Positions 9,117-17,461 of a stretch of DNA of 45,056 nucleotides are shown piece by piece (position 1 is the stretch's first letter; every line of letters starts with the position of its first letter). The stretch is taken from contig CAZKDV010000006.1 in assembly GCA_964551645.1 (NCBI GenBank), positions 1 to 45,056 of the forward strand, in the 5' to 3' direction. The notes below the pieces were generated by a model. That model did not search any database, was not told the DNA's origin, and saw only the letters and a program-made list of their open reading frames with translations. The position numbers were made by a program, and so were the translations under genes. The DNA is from CAZKDV01 sp964551645 (GTDB lineage: Bacteria; Bacteroidota; Bacteroidia; Bacteroidales; DTU049).

Positions 9117-10267
9117 AAAAATTACGAATATTACATGCAATCAAAGGATTGGGGAAAGCAGGTGCCGAAAGATTATCTCTTGATATCTGTAACGAACTGC
9201 ACAAAAGAAATGACATTGAAGTATTGTTAATTTCAATGAGTAATGAAAATGCTTACCCTTTTTTAACCGAAACAATTCCATTTAAAGTAATTTCATCAAA
9301 AGTACGCCCTTCAATATCTGGAAAATCAATTATTGACACTAAAGAATATGTTGAAATTGTTCAGAACTTCAAACCCGATATTATACATTCGCATTTGTTC
9401 AGAACCGAATTGCTGACAAGAGAAATCCCTTTTCAAGATGTCAAATATATTACACACTGTCATGACAAAATGCGTGAATTAGAACTATTTTCGTGGAAAA
9501 CACTTAGTAGTAAGCAAAAATTAGTATTCTGGTATGAAAGGCAATGGATATTAAAAAAATATAAAGCTGTTGATAACACTTTTTTGGCAATTTCAGAAGA
9601 CTTAGAAAAATATTACCTAAGAGTACTTCCTCCAAAATTAAGAAAAACGAAAGTTTTACACAATGCCGTAAATACTAATCAATTTGCAAGTGCATACAGA
9701 GACCGAAGCCATGATAAAGACACTTTAAAACTTGTAAATGTTGGTAGTTTTTCGCATAAAAAAAATCAACAATTCCTTGTTGATGTAGTAAATATATTAG
9801 TAAATCAAATGAATATTCCCGTTTCTTTACAATTGCTCGGAGATGGAGAATTGAAAGAAAATGTTTATGCTAAAGCCAGAAAGTATAATTTATTAAGCTA
9901 TATTAGCTTTGAAGGTAAGGTTAACGATGTTGAAGAATATTTACGCAATTCTTATTTGTATATTCACTCTGCTTATATTGAGGATTTTGGTTTAGTTCTC
10001 TTAGAGGCGATGTCGGCTGGTTTGCCTGTGATTTGCCTTGATGGCGGCGGGAATAGAGAATTAATTCAAGAAGAAAAAAACGGATATATTTTTGAAGAGC
10101 AAAATGCAGAAGCATTTGCCGAACGAATAGCTTCATTATGGTTGAACAAACAACTTTACAAAAAAATATCTGATTTTGCACAAAAGTTTGCAAAACAATA
10201 TGATATTAAAGAATATGTTGATAAACTGATAGATATTTATAAAGAAATAACTGAGAAAAAAGAATAA
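9113..10267 (+). CDS. Family 4 glycosyltransferase (GT-B fold)
   Basis: The 384-residue protein begins LRILHAIKGLGKAGAERLSLD, the acceptor-side loop of GT4 enzymes. The C-terminal nucleotide-sugar site is present as EDFGLVLLEAMSAGLPVI, with the E-x7-E motif, followed by GGNRELIQEEKNGYIFE. A linker with NVGSFSHKKNQQFLVD marks the start of the second Rossmann domain. GT4 enzymes retain the donor's anomeric configuration. The gene overlaps the epimerase by 4 bp (ATGA), which points to translational coupling, and the next GT4 follows 14 bp later. Together these four or five genes look like one polysaccharide-assembly transcript. Confidence 0.93.
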   Translation: MKKLRILHAIKGLGKAGAERLSLDICNELHKRNDIEVLLISMSNENAYPFLTETIPFKVISSKVRPSISGKSIIDTKEYVEIVQNFKPDIIHSHLFRTELLTREIPFQDVKYITHCHDKMRELELFSWKTLSSKQKLVFWYERQWILKKYKAVDNTFLAISEDLEKYYLRVLPPKLRKTKVLHNAVNTNQFASAYRDRSHDKDTLKLVNVGSFSHKKNQQFLVDVVNILVNQMNIPVSLQLLGDGELKENVYAKARKYNLLSYISFEGKVNDVEEYLRNSYLYIHSAYIEDFGLVLLEAMSAGLPVICLDGGGNRELIQEEKNGYIFEEQNAEAFAERIASLWLNKQLYKKISDFAQKFAKQYDIKEYVDKLIDIYKEITEKKE

Positions 10268-10281
10268 CACAATAAACTTTA

Positions 10282-11550
10282 ATGAGCAAACATCAGTTTG
10301 AAATGAAGAAAACACTAATAATACTTGCCGAATATTACCCTTATGCTCCAAGTGAATTTTTCCTTGATGATGAGTTGCGAGTGAACTATAATAGATTTGA
10401 AGAAATTGTAGTTTTAGTAAACAAACCCAAGACTGACCATCTCAATCGCTTTATTCCACGAAATGCACAAATTATTTCTTACGACAATATAATAAAGCAA
10501 AAAGACAAGTTTAAAGCTCTAATTATGATGTTTTCGGCAATGGTGAAAGATGAAATCAAAATTGCAAAAAACAAATACAAATCAGTCTCATTATTGCAAA
10601 AAATGAAAGTCATTTTCATGGAACTTGCTCGAGCTTTTAATGTAAAAGCTCAAATTTCTCGACTGTTAAAAGACAAAAATATTGATAATTCGCAAGTAAT
10701 TTTGTATTCTTATTGGCACGATTACAAAAGCTTAGCTTTATGTTTTCTAAAAAAAGACAATCCTAATTTAACTTGCATAGCCCGAGCACACGCTTGGGAT
10801 ATTTTTGCTGATAGACACAGTATTCCATATCTTCCATTCAAAACACAGCTTGTTAAAACTCTTGATTCTACTTACTCTATATCATACGCTGGAGAACAAG
10901 AATTGATAAGACAAACATCAATTGAATATAAAACAAAGATTAAACTTTCAAGATTAGGCAAAAACAATCATCGACAAGCAATTTTCAAAAAAGAAAAATC
11001 GGGATTTACTTTTTGCAGTTGTAGCAATATGGTTGCTATTAAACGCATTCATCTTATTATTGATATTCTTAAAGAACTTCAACTTGACGATATACGCTGG
11101 ATTCACTTTGGTGGAGGCAAATTGCAACAAGACATTAAACAATACGCTCAAAAGCAGATACCGCATATTAATTTTGAGTTCAAAGGATATGTGAGCAATA
11201 ATAAGTTACTTGATTTTTATGCTTCAAATTATGTTGATCTATTTATTAATGTAAGTGAGTCAGAGGGCATTCCTGTTAGCATTATGGAAGCAATTTCAGC
11301 CGGGATTCCAATACTGGCAACAAATGTCGGCGGAACTTCAGAAATAGTACATAAAAAATTTGGCTTATTGATAGATAAGGATTTTGATGTTTTTTCTGTT
11401 GCCCGAGAAATTGAAGATTTTCTTCTTTCCAAACCTTCCAAAATTGAAAATATACGCACAAAAGCATATAAATTTTGGAGGCAAAAATACCGTGCAAATG
11501 CAAATTATTCGTATTTTGCAAAGGATATAATAAACTTAAATAGCGAATAA
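10282..11550 (+). CDS. Family 4 glycosyltransferase
   Basis: The 422-residue protein carries the GT4 donor-site signature SEGIPVSIMEAISAGIPILATNVGGTSEIV near the C-terminus, and the central FCSCSNMVAIKRIHLIID segment marks the second Rossmann domain. The N-terminal half (ILAEYYPYAPSEFFLDDE) resembles GT4 members that act on exopolysaccharide intermediates. The start may be 10282 or the in-frame ATG at 10303 (MKKTLIILAEY); the second is closer to the usual family start. It is the last plus-strand gene of the glycan cluster. Its stop codon abuts the stop codon of the convergent GT4 with no intervening base. Confidence 0.9.
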   Translation: MSKHQFEMKKTLIILAEYYPYAPSEFFLDDELRVNYNRFEEIVVLVNKPKTDHLNRFIPRNAQIISYDNIIKQKDKFKALIMMFSAMVKDEIKIAKNKYKSVSLLQKMKVIFMELARAFNVKAQISRLLKDKNIDNSQVILYSYWHDYKSLALCFLKKDNPNLTCIARAHAWDIFADRHSIPYLPFKTQLVKTLDSTYSISYAGEQELIRQTSIEYKTKIKLSRLGKNNHRQAIFKKEKSGFTFCSCSNMVAIKRIHLIIDILKELQLDDIRWIHFGGGKLQQDIKQYAQKQIPHINFEFKGYVSNNKLLDFYASNYVDLFINVSESEGIPVSIMEAISAGIPILATNVGGTSEIVHKKFGLLIDKDFDVFSVAREIEDFLLSKPSKIENIRTKAYKFWRQKYRANANYSYFAKDIINLNSE

Positions 11551-12795
11551 TTACCTTTTTAATATTTTCTTATAAACTAAATCGTATTTTTTTACTCCTG
11601 CTTCCAAACTAAACAATGAATTTGCAGTTTCGTGCAGATGTTCTTTTGAAATATCATTCAATTTATCAAGATTATTAATTATGTTTTCAAATTCATTTGA
11701 AGAAAAATTGTTAACTAACAAACCTAGTTTATTTGTTTGAATAATTGCATCAACATCGCCCACGCCTGTATTTGCAATAATAGGAATACCCATTCCCAAA
11801 GCCTCAGCTAATTTTGTTGGAGAAGATGCTTTTTTTGAAAAAGTTGGAATAATAAAAAACAAGTTTACATCAGAAGCATTCAGATATTGTGGCACTTGGT
11901 TTCGCGAAGCAGCAACTACAGAAATATCATTAGCTAAAATACCTTTTTTTTCTGCAATTGATTTTAACATTTGCTCTGACTCTTTTGAAATAAACAAAAA
12001 ATGTGCATCAGGCTTTTTCTCTTTTAATTTAGAAAAAAAATCCAACATTTCGTCAAACATATACCAAGTTCCAATTGAACCAAGATAAGATACCACAAAA
12101 GCAGAATTATTTATTCCTAAGTCTTTTCTAACATTTTTTTTATCAAACTCTGTATATGACGAAAAAGAAAACAAATCCATATCAGCACAACATGGTATCA
12201 TTTCAAATGGAATATTTTTAAATCCATTCCAAGTTCTAATTTCTGCAATCCCTGCATCTGTCAAACTTATATTATAATCGGATTTAAGTAAATATTGTTT
12301 TTCCTTTTTTTTAAAATATTTATAAATAACATTAAATATAGGGTTTTTAATATTCCAAATTTTACCTTCCACTCTTTCGTCAGCCCAAAAACCACGCATA
12401 TCAAAAATAAATGGTAAAGAATATTTTTTTTTCATTTCCAGAGCAATCAAAGCAGACAGATAACTTCGTGCATGTATAAATGAAAATGAATATTTTTTGT
12501 GCAATAAATTTGCAGTTTGATACATCTGATATAAATCATATAAAGTTGAAAATATCGGAGGTTTTGAGGTATATCTTAATGGATGCCACTCTATATTATT
12601 TGCTTTTGTTATTGCCAAAATTTCATCTTTGTCTTGTTCAAATCTATTTGCTTTTTCAAAACTAAGAATATGAATTTTATATGCAAGACTTGACAATCCA
12701 ACGAAGTATGGCAATATTTGTGAACGACCAAGTGGATCAGTCAAGCCATCATAAGAAATAAATAATACTCTACCTTTTCCCTGCATGCTTTCCAA
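11551..12795 (-). CDS. Family 4 glycosyltransferase
   Basis: The 414-residue protein starts GRVLFISYDGLTDPLGRSQI, a characteristic first Rossmann strand and acceptor loop of one GT4 subgroup. It has IFDMRGFWADERVE in the N-terminal domain and a donor-site segment SPTKLAEALGMGIPIIANTGVGDVDAII in the C-terminal domain. It is transcribed opposite to the other glycosyltransferases. Its 5' end overlaps the 3' end of the upstream membrane protein gene by 26 bp, so the two are probably expressed together. The first methionines (residues 1 and 4) are both possible starts; the second would shorten the overlap to 17 bp. Substrate is unknown. Confidence 0.9.
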   Translation of the reverse strand: MESMQGKGRVLFISYDGLTDPLGRSQILPYFVGLSSLAYKIHILSFEKANRFEQDKDEILAITKANNIEWHPLRYTSKPPIFSTLYDLYQMYQTANLLHKKYSFSFIHARSYLSALIALEMKKKYSLPFIFDMRGFWADERVEGKIWNIKNPIFNVIYKYFKKKEKQYLLKSDYNISLTDAGIAEIRTWNGFKNIPFEMIPCCADMDLFSFSSYTEFDKKNVRKDLGINNSAFVVSYLGSIGTWYMFDEMLDFFSKLKEKKPDAHFLFISKESEQMLKSIAEKKGILANDISVVAASRNQVPQYLNASDVNLFFIIPTFSKKASSPTKLAEALGMGIPIIANTGVGDVDAIIQTNKLGLLVNNFSSNEFENIINNLDKLNDISKEHLHETANSLFSLEAGVKKYDLVYKKILKR

Positions 12796-14236
12796 TAGTT
12801 GATTTAAATTGTTCGTGTAAAGGCTTAGTCAAATCTTCTTCTTCAATCGTTTTTTCTTCTTTTTTCTTTTTATAGTTATCATAAACATACAAAAGTCCAA
12901 ACACTAAAAAAGGTAATAACGGAATCTTAAATCTTACTAATGCTCCAAAATTTGATGTAGAAAGCCCAATTCCTAATGCCATCATTAAAGAATAAGCAAA
13001 GCAATAAATCAAAAAAGGTTCTTTTGATAATTGTTTAAAAAAGAAAACCGGTCCTGCCCGAAAAAAAACAATAAAAACAAGAAATAGTAATATAGTATTT
13101 TCTAAGCCTGATAAAATCATTGTTACTTTTCCAGCTTCCCACAAAAATGGACGAAACAATCCTGCAACAACTGCTTTAGGAGCAACACTCAAAGCACCTG
13201 CAATAGTTGGTTCATAATCGCCAATATCAAAAGATTGACCTCCATAATATTCTTGCTTCAAATCTTGTTGTGCAATAACAGCTTTATCCAACATACTATC
13301 TACACTTGAATATGTGCTTTCAGAATATGATGCCATAAAACTTAACATCCAAACTCCACCAAATAATGCAATCAGCATAAAAATAGGAAATACAATAACT
13401 CTCAACATTCTATTTTCTACTTTGTATAGATATTGAAAGCCTAACCACACAAAACCTGCAGCAACAACAGAATAAAGAATATAAGTTTTAAGAACCAACA
13501 CTAAATATCCCAAAATAAACAACCATATAAAATTGAAAATATTTAATTTTCTTTGAAAAAATATCTTATAGAAGTACATGAGAAATAATATTGAAAAAGT
13601 ATAAGTAAATGTATCCTTAAACAAACCAGAACTCCAAAATAATACTGAAGGAACATATAAGAAGGCTATGGCTAACATTTTCGTTTTATCGGGTAATAAG
13701 GAATTGAAAAACCTAAAGCATTTCCAATTAAACATATACATAAATGCATTTACTACAGTACTTGTAATATAATAATTTTTGAAACTAATAATTGCAAAAG
13801 GGCTGATTAATCGGTGTGTCATAAAAATACCAGGATCTTTATGCGGAACATAACCTAAACCAGCGAATTTATATAAAGTTTCTGGGGTAAAATTACCCGT
13901 CATAATCTTAAAATATGCAGCAGGATCTTTGAGTAAAATTTCTCCAAGTGCATAAGAGTTTATTAAATAATAAAAAGTATCTCCGACTCTTTTATAAAAA
14001 AAGTCATACATAAATGCAGTAAAAAGTCCAACAAACATTTTAAACAACAAACCCCTAATAAATATTTTTTTAAGTAATGGTTCGTTGTTAAATTTTGCTC
14101 GTGCATAGGTTCTATATGCTAAATAGATTATTAAGGCATACAAAACCATAAAAAATATGTCCCAAAAAGTAAAAAATTCTAATCGTTGAATAGGACTAAT
14201 TTTTTCTATTTCTTCATAAATAATATATTCGTCCAT
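12770..14236 (-). CDS. Polytopic membrane protein of the glycan cluster, function unknown
   Basis: The 488-residue protein has roughly nine to eleven hydrophobic membrane segments, for example FFMVLYALIIYLAY, FIWLFILGYLVLVLK and FLVFIVFFRAGPVFFF. There is a soluble loop around residues 305-350 and a Lys/Glu-rich cytosolic tail (KKKKEEKTIEEEDLTK). I do not recognise a named family. Size, topology and position beside GT4 genes would suit a polysaccharide polymerase, flippase or membrane-embedded glycosyltransferase, but no diagnostic motif supports one choice. It has its own exact -7 element and is probably the first gene of a two-gene unit with the GT4 that overlaps its end by 26 bp. Confidence 0.75.
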   Translation of the reverse strand: MDEYIIYEEIEKISPIQRLEFFTFWDIFFMVLYALIIYLAYRTYARAKFNNEPLLKKIFIRGLLFKMFVGLFTAFMYDFFYKRVGDTFYYLINSYALGEILLKDPAAYFKIMTGNFTPETLYKFAGLGYVPHKDPGIFMTHRLISPFAIISFKNYYITSTVVNAFMYMFNWKCFRFFNSLLPDKTKMLAIAFLYVPSVLFWSSGLFKDTFTYTFSILFLMYFYKIFFQRKLNIFNFIWLFILGYLVLVLKTYILYSVVAAGFVWLGFQYLYKVENRMLRVIVFPIFMLIALFGGVWMLSFMASYSESTYSSVDSMLDKAVIAQQDLKQEYYGGQSFDIGDYEPTIAGALSVAPKAVVAGLFRPFLWEAGKVTMILSGLENTILLFLVFIVFFRAGPVFFFKQLSKEPFLIYCFAYSLMMALGIGLSTSNFGALVRFKIPLLPFLVFGLLYVYDNYKKKKEEKTIEEEDLTKPLHEQFKSTIGKHAGKR

Positions 14237-14268
14237 TTGTGTTTAGAGTAGTTTGCTTTTTAGGTTTA

Positions 14269-14276
14269 CAAAGATA
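14269..14276 (-). promoter_or_regulatory. -7 promoter element for the membrane protein/GT4 pair
   Basis: The minus strand reads TATCTTTG, an exact TAnnTTTG match, 33 bp before the start codon at 14236. The surrounding 119-bp intergenic stretch (14237-14355) has no other recognisable signal. Confidence 0.55.
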
Positions 14277-14355
14277 AAGTTTTTCACACAATAAAATAAT
14301 TTACAAACTTTAATAAAATTTTTGAAGATTCAATATGCAGGTGGCAATTATATCT

Positions 14356-15624
14356 TTATAATAAATCATTTTTTCGAGTGTTAAGTTTTATAAAAATAAA
14401 TAAGAGTGCGGTAAATGCAATAAGAGATGAGCCTCCGTAACTAAAGAAAGGTAAAGGAATACCAATTATAGGTAAAATATTTATTGTCATTCCGATATTT
14501 ATTAAAAAATGTATAAATATTACCGATGCAACAGAATAGCCATAAATTCTTGAAAAAGCAGATCTTTGTTTTTCAGACAAAATAATAATTCTAATGATCA
14601 ATGTTAAAAACAAAGCTATTAGAAATAAACTTCCTAAAAAACCCCACTCCTCGCCTATGGTGCAAAAAATAAAATCAGTGCTTTGCTCTGGCACAAAATT
14701 ATACTTAGTTTGCGTTCCTTTTAAAAAACCTTTGCCTGTTATACCGCCAGAACCTATCGCTATAAGTGATTGATTAATATTGTAGCCCACACCTCTTGGG
14801 TCAACTTCTTTGCCAAGTAATACCATAATCCGATCTTTCTGGTGCGGTCTCAAAATTTCGTCAAAAATAAAATCAACACTCAATACAAATATTACTGATA
14901 CACAAAACAAAAGAAAAATATTTACAAGTTTTTTTCTTGGCAGTTTACGATACATCCATGATAAAAGCATAAATAATGCAAATAATATTCCTATAAGCAA
15001 ATATTCATTTACTAATAAAGTAAGTACAAATAAAACAATCAACCAAAACATCAATAAATACCAAATGTGCGACCAACCTTCTCTGTAAAAGACAATAAAA
15101 AACGCAATAAAGACCAATGCAGTACCTGTATCTTTCTGCAAAAGAATTAATAAAGCAGGCAGTATAATTAATCCAATACTTATCATTCGGTCTTTCGAGT
15201 TGTGTAATGATTTAAAAGGACGACTTAAATAATATGCAACAGCTAATGATAAAGCAACTTTAGCAAACTCAGAAGGTTGTAGTCTAATACTATCACTAAT
15301 AATTATCCATGATTTTGAGCCAGCCACTTCAGAACCAATTACTAAAACAGAGCATAAAAACAATATCATTGCAATGTATATTGGAATTGCAAATGTTGAA
15401 AAAAATCGAGCATCAACAATTAAAATAATTAAAGCTAAAACAAGAGACACAAGTATCCACACCAATTGCTTTCCGTAGTTATATGATAAGTCGAAAATAT
15501 TAAATGATTGTCCAATATATTCTGTTGAAAAAATATTTGACCAACCCCAAAAAATCATAACAAAATATAATAGGATTAGCACCCAATCAATACGGTCAAA
15601 AATAGATTGTTTTATTGTTCTCAT
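14356..15624 (-). CDS. rodA: RodA, SEDS-family peptidoglycan glycosyltransferase
   Basis: The 422-residue polytopic protein matches the SEDS family: DWVLILLYFVMIFWGWSNIFS at the N-terminus, SWIIISDSIRLQPSEFAKVAL in the middle, the large conserved extracellular loop with GSGGITGKGFLKGTQTKYNFVPEQSTDFIF, and IGIPLPFFSYGGSSL near the C-terminus. The conserved acidic SEDS residue falls in the EQSTDFIF block. RodA polymerises lipid II glycan strands during cell elongation, working with a class B PBP. Its ATG overlaps the stop of mrdA (ATGA, 4 bp), the usual coupling for this pair. The EWGFLGSLFLI segment is also typical. Confidence 0.95.
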   Translation of the reverse strand: MRTIKQSIFDRIDWVLILLYFVMIFWGWSNIFSTEYIGQSFNIFDLSYNYGKQLVWILVSLVLALIILIVDARFFSTFAIPIYIAMILFLCSVLVIGSEVAGSKSWIIISDSIRLQPSEFAKVALSLAVAYYLSRPFKSLHNSKDRMISIGLIILPALLILLQKDTGTALVFIAFFIVFYREGWSHIWYLLMFWLIVLFVLTLLVNEYLLIGILFALFMLLSWMYRKLPRKKLVNIFLLFCVSVIFVLSVDFIFDEILRPHQKDRIMVLLGKEVDPRGVGYNINQSLIAIGSGGITGKGFLKGTQTKYNFVPEQSTDFIFCTIGEEWGFLGSLFLIALFLTLIIRIIILSEKQRSAFSRIYGYSVASVIFIHFLINIGMTINILPIIGIPLPFFSYGGSSLIAFTALLFIFIKLNTRKNDLL

Positions 15625-17438
15625 CTGCTAAGTAAACTAGTTTGAATAATAAATTCTTCTACATTTTTGCGACTAACATCTCCTGTCAAATATTTCTCTA
15701 TCATCAAACTCACAATGGGTGCGGCATAAGTAGCTCCATAACCTGAATTTTCAATAAGTGCAGCAATAGCAATTTTTGGATTATCTTTAGGAGCAAACGC
15801 AATAAATACGGAATGATTTCTGCGAGGCGGATCTTGGGCAGTACCTGTTTTTCCGCACACTTCAAATCCAACAACTTCAGCATTGCGTGCCGTTCCACTT
15901 GTTACAACCTCTCTCATTGCATTAGCAAAAATATCGCAAGTGTGCTTACTTAGCATTGTTTGAACCTTAGTTTGATATTTTGAATTTAAAAAGTGAATAT
16001 TATTAATTGCTTTCACTATATGAGGTGGAATATACCAACCTCTATTTGCAATAATAGCAGTAAAATTAGCAAGTTGCAAAGGAGTTACACCTATCTCACC
16101 TTGCCCAATAGCAATTGACATAATATTGTTCGCTTTCCAGTTTGAGCGTCTTAATCTATTATTATAAAATTCAACTGTTGGGACAAAACCTGATAATTCA
16201 TTCGGGAAATCAGTTCCAAGTTTCACCCCAAAACCTAAACTAATTATATATGTTCTCCATCTTTCATAACCATCTTGTGAACTTGCAAACTTTCTATTAT
16301 CAATAAAATTTTTAAATACATGACAAAAATAAGTATTACATGAATATGTCGTTGCTCCAATTAAATCCGTAGGAGATGCATGTGCATGACATTTAATCGT
16401 ATGACTTCCTAAGCTATAACCTCCTCCACAACCAAATGCAGTATTTTCTGTAATAATCCCTTCTTCAAGAGCTGCTATTCCGCTTACAATTTTAAATGTA
16501 CTTCCAGGCGGATATCGGGTCATTATAGCCCTATTGAACAATGGATTATTATCTTTATCATAAAGAAGTTTCATGTAATTATTTCCTCTTTCATGTCCAA
16601 CAAGTAAATTTGGGTCATAAGCAGGGCTACTAACACTTGCCAATATTTCTCCTGTTGATGGCTCAATTGCTACAATTCCACCTCTTTTATTTTTCATTAG
16701 AGTTTCACCGTATTCTTGCAAAACAGCATCAAGTGAAAGATATAGGTCGCTTCCAGGAATAGGTTTAGTATCATGCTTTCCATCTTCATAACTTCCTTTT
16801 TCACGATTATGTACATCAACTAGTACAAGACGAATACCTTTTTCACCTCTGAGCAATATCTCATAAGAGTTTTCAACTCCGCTAACCCCGATACTTTCAC
16901 CCATTCTGTAATATGGATTTGAATCAATTGTTTGTTGCGTAACTTCGCCTATATATCCGAGTGTATGAGCGGCAATTGGAAGAGGATATTTTCTAACTGA
17001 ACGAGTTTGAATAAAATGACCCGGAAACTTATATACACTTTCTTGAATGTACGAATATTGTTCAATACTAAGGTTTGATACTAAAATGCTCGGCAAAAAC
17101 ATACTGTATTTTTTAATACTAGTTAATTTGCTTTTATACACTTCCAAGTCAACATTCAATAATTTACACAATTGTATAGTATCAAATTCTTTTATCTGTC
17201 TAGGAATAACCATTAAATCATAAGTAGCGTCATTATGAACTAATAGTTTTCCATTTCTATCATAAATTAATCCTCGAGCCGGATAGTCATAAATATAACG
17301 CAAAACATTTTTTTCAGCCGATACTTTGTATGAAGATGATAACACCTGAATGAAAAACAATTTAGCAACAATCAACAAGCCTGCAATGAGGAAAGCTATG
17401 ATAAAAACTCTTTGTCTTACCTCGTATTTATACTTCAC
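15621..17438 (-). CDS. mrdA: Penicillin-binding protein 2 (elongasome transpeptidase)
   Basis: The 605-residue protein has one N-terminal membrane anchor (about 11-31), a PBP dimerisation domain (about 50-210) and a transpeptidase domain. The three catalytic motifs are present: S313-T-F-K316, S366-C-N368 and K530-T-G-T. It cross-links peptidoglycan during lateral wall growth in partnership with RodA, which follows with a 4-bp overlap. The start is GTG at 17436-17438; no in-frame ATG lies between it and the stop codon just upstream. The expected mreBCD genes are not upstream. Instead a TonB-dependent receptor ends 23 bp before this start, with no exact promoter element in between. Confidence 0.95.
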   Translation of the reverse strand: MKYKYEVRQRVFIIAFLIAGLLIVAKLFFIQVLSSSYKVSAEKNVLRYIYDYPARGLIYDRNGKLLVHNDATYDLMVIPRQIKEFDTIQLCKLLNVDLEVYKSKLTSIKKYSMFLPSILVSNLSIEQYSYIQESVYKFPGHFIQTRSVRKYPLPIAAHTLGYIGEVTQQTIDSNPYYRMGESIGVSGVENSYEILLRGEKGIRLVLVDVHNREKGSYEDGKHDTKPIPGSDLYLSLDAVLQEYGETLMKNKRGGIVAIEPSTGEILASVSSPAYDPNLLVGHERGNNYMKLLYDKDNNPLFNRAIMTRYPPGSTFKIVSGIAALEEGIITENTAFGCGGGYSLGSHTIKCHAHASPTDLIGATTYSCNTYFCHVFKNFIDNRKFASSQDGYERWRTYIISLGFGVKLGTDFPNELSGFVPTVEFYNNRLRRSNWKANNIMSIAIGQGEIGVTPLQLANFTAIIANRGWYIPPHIVKAINNIHFLNSKYQTKVQTMLSKHTCDIFANAMREVVTSGTARNAEVVGFEVCGKTGTAQDPPRRNHSVFIAFAPKDNPKIAIAALIENSGYGATYAAPIVSLMIEKYLTGDVSRKNVEEFIIQTSLLSR

Positions 17439-17461
17439 TTCTTAATGTTTAACCTAAATTA

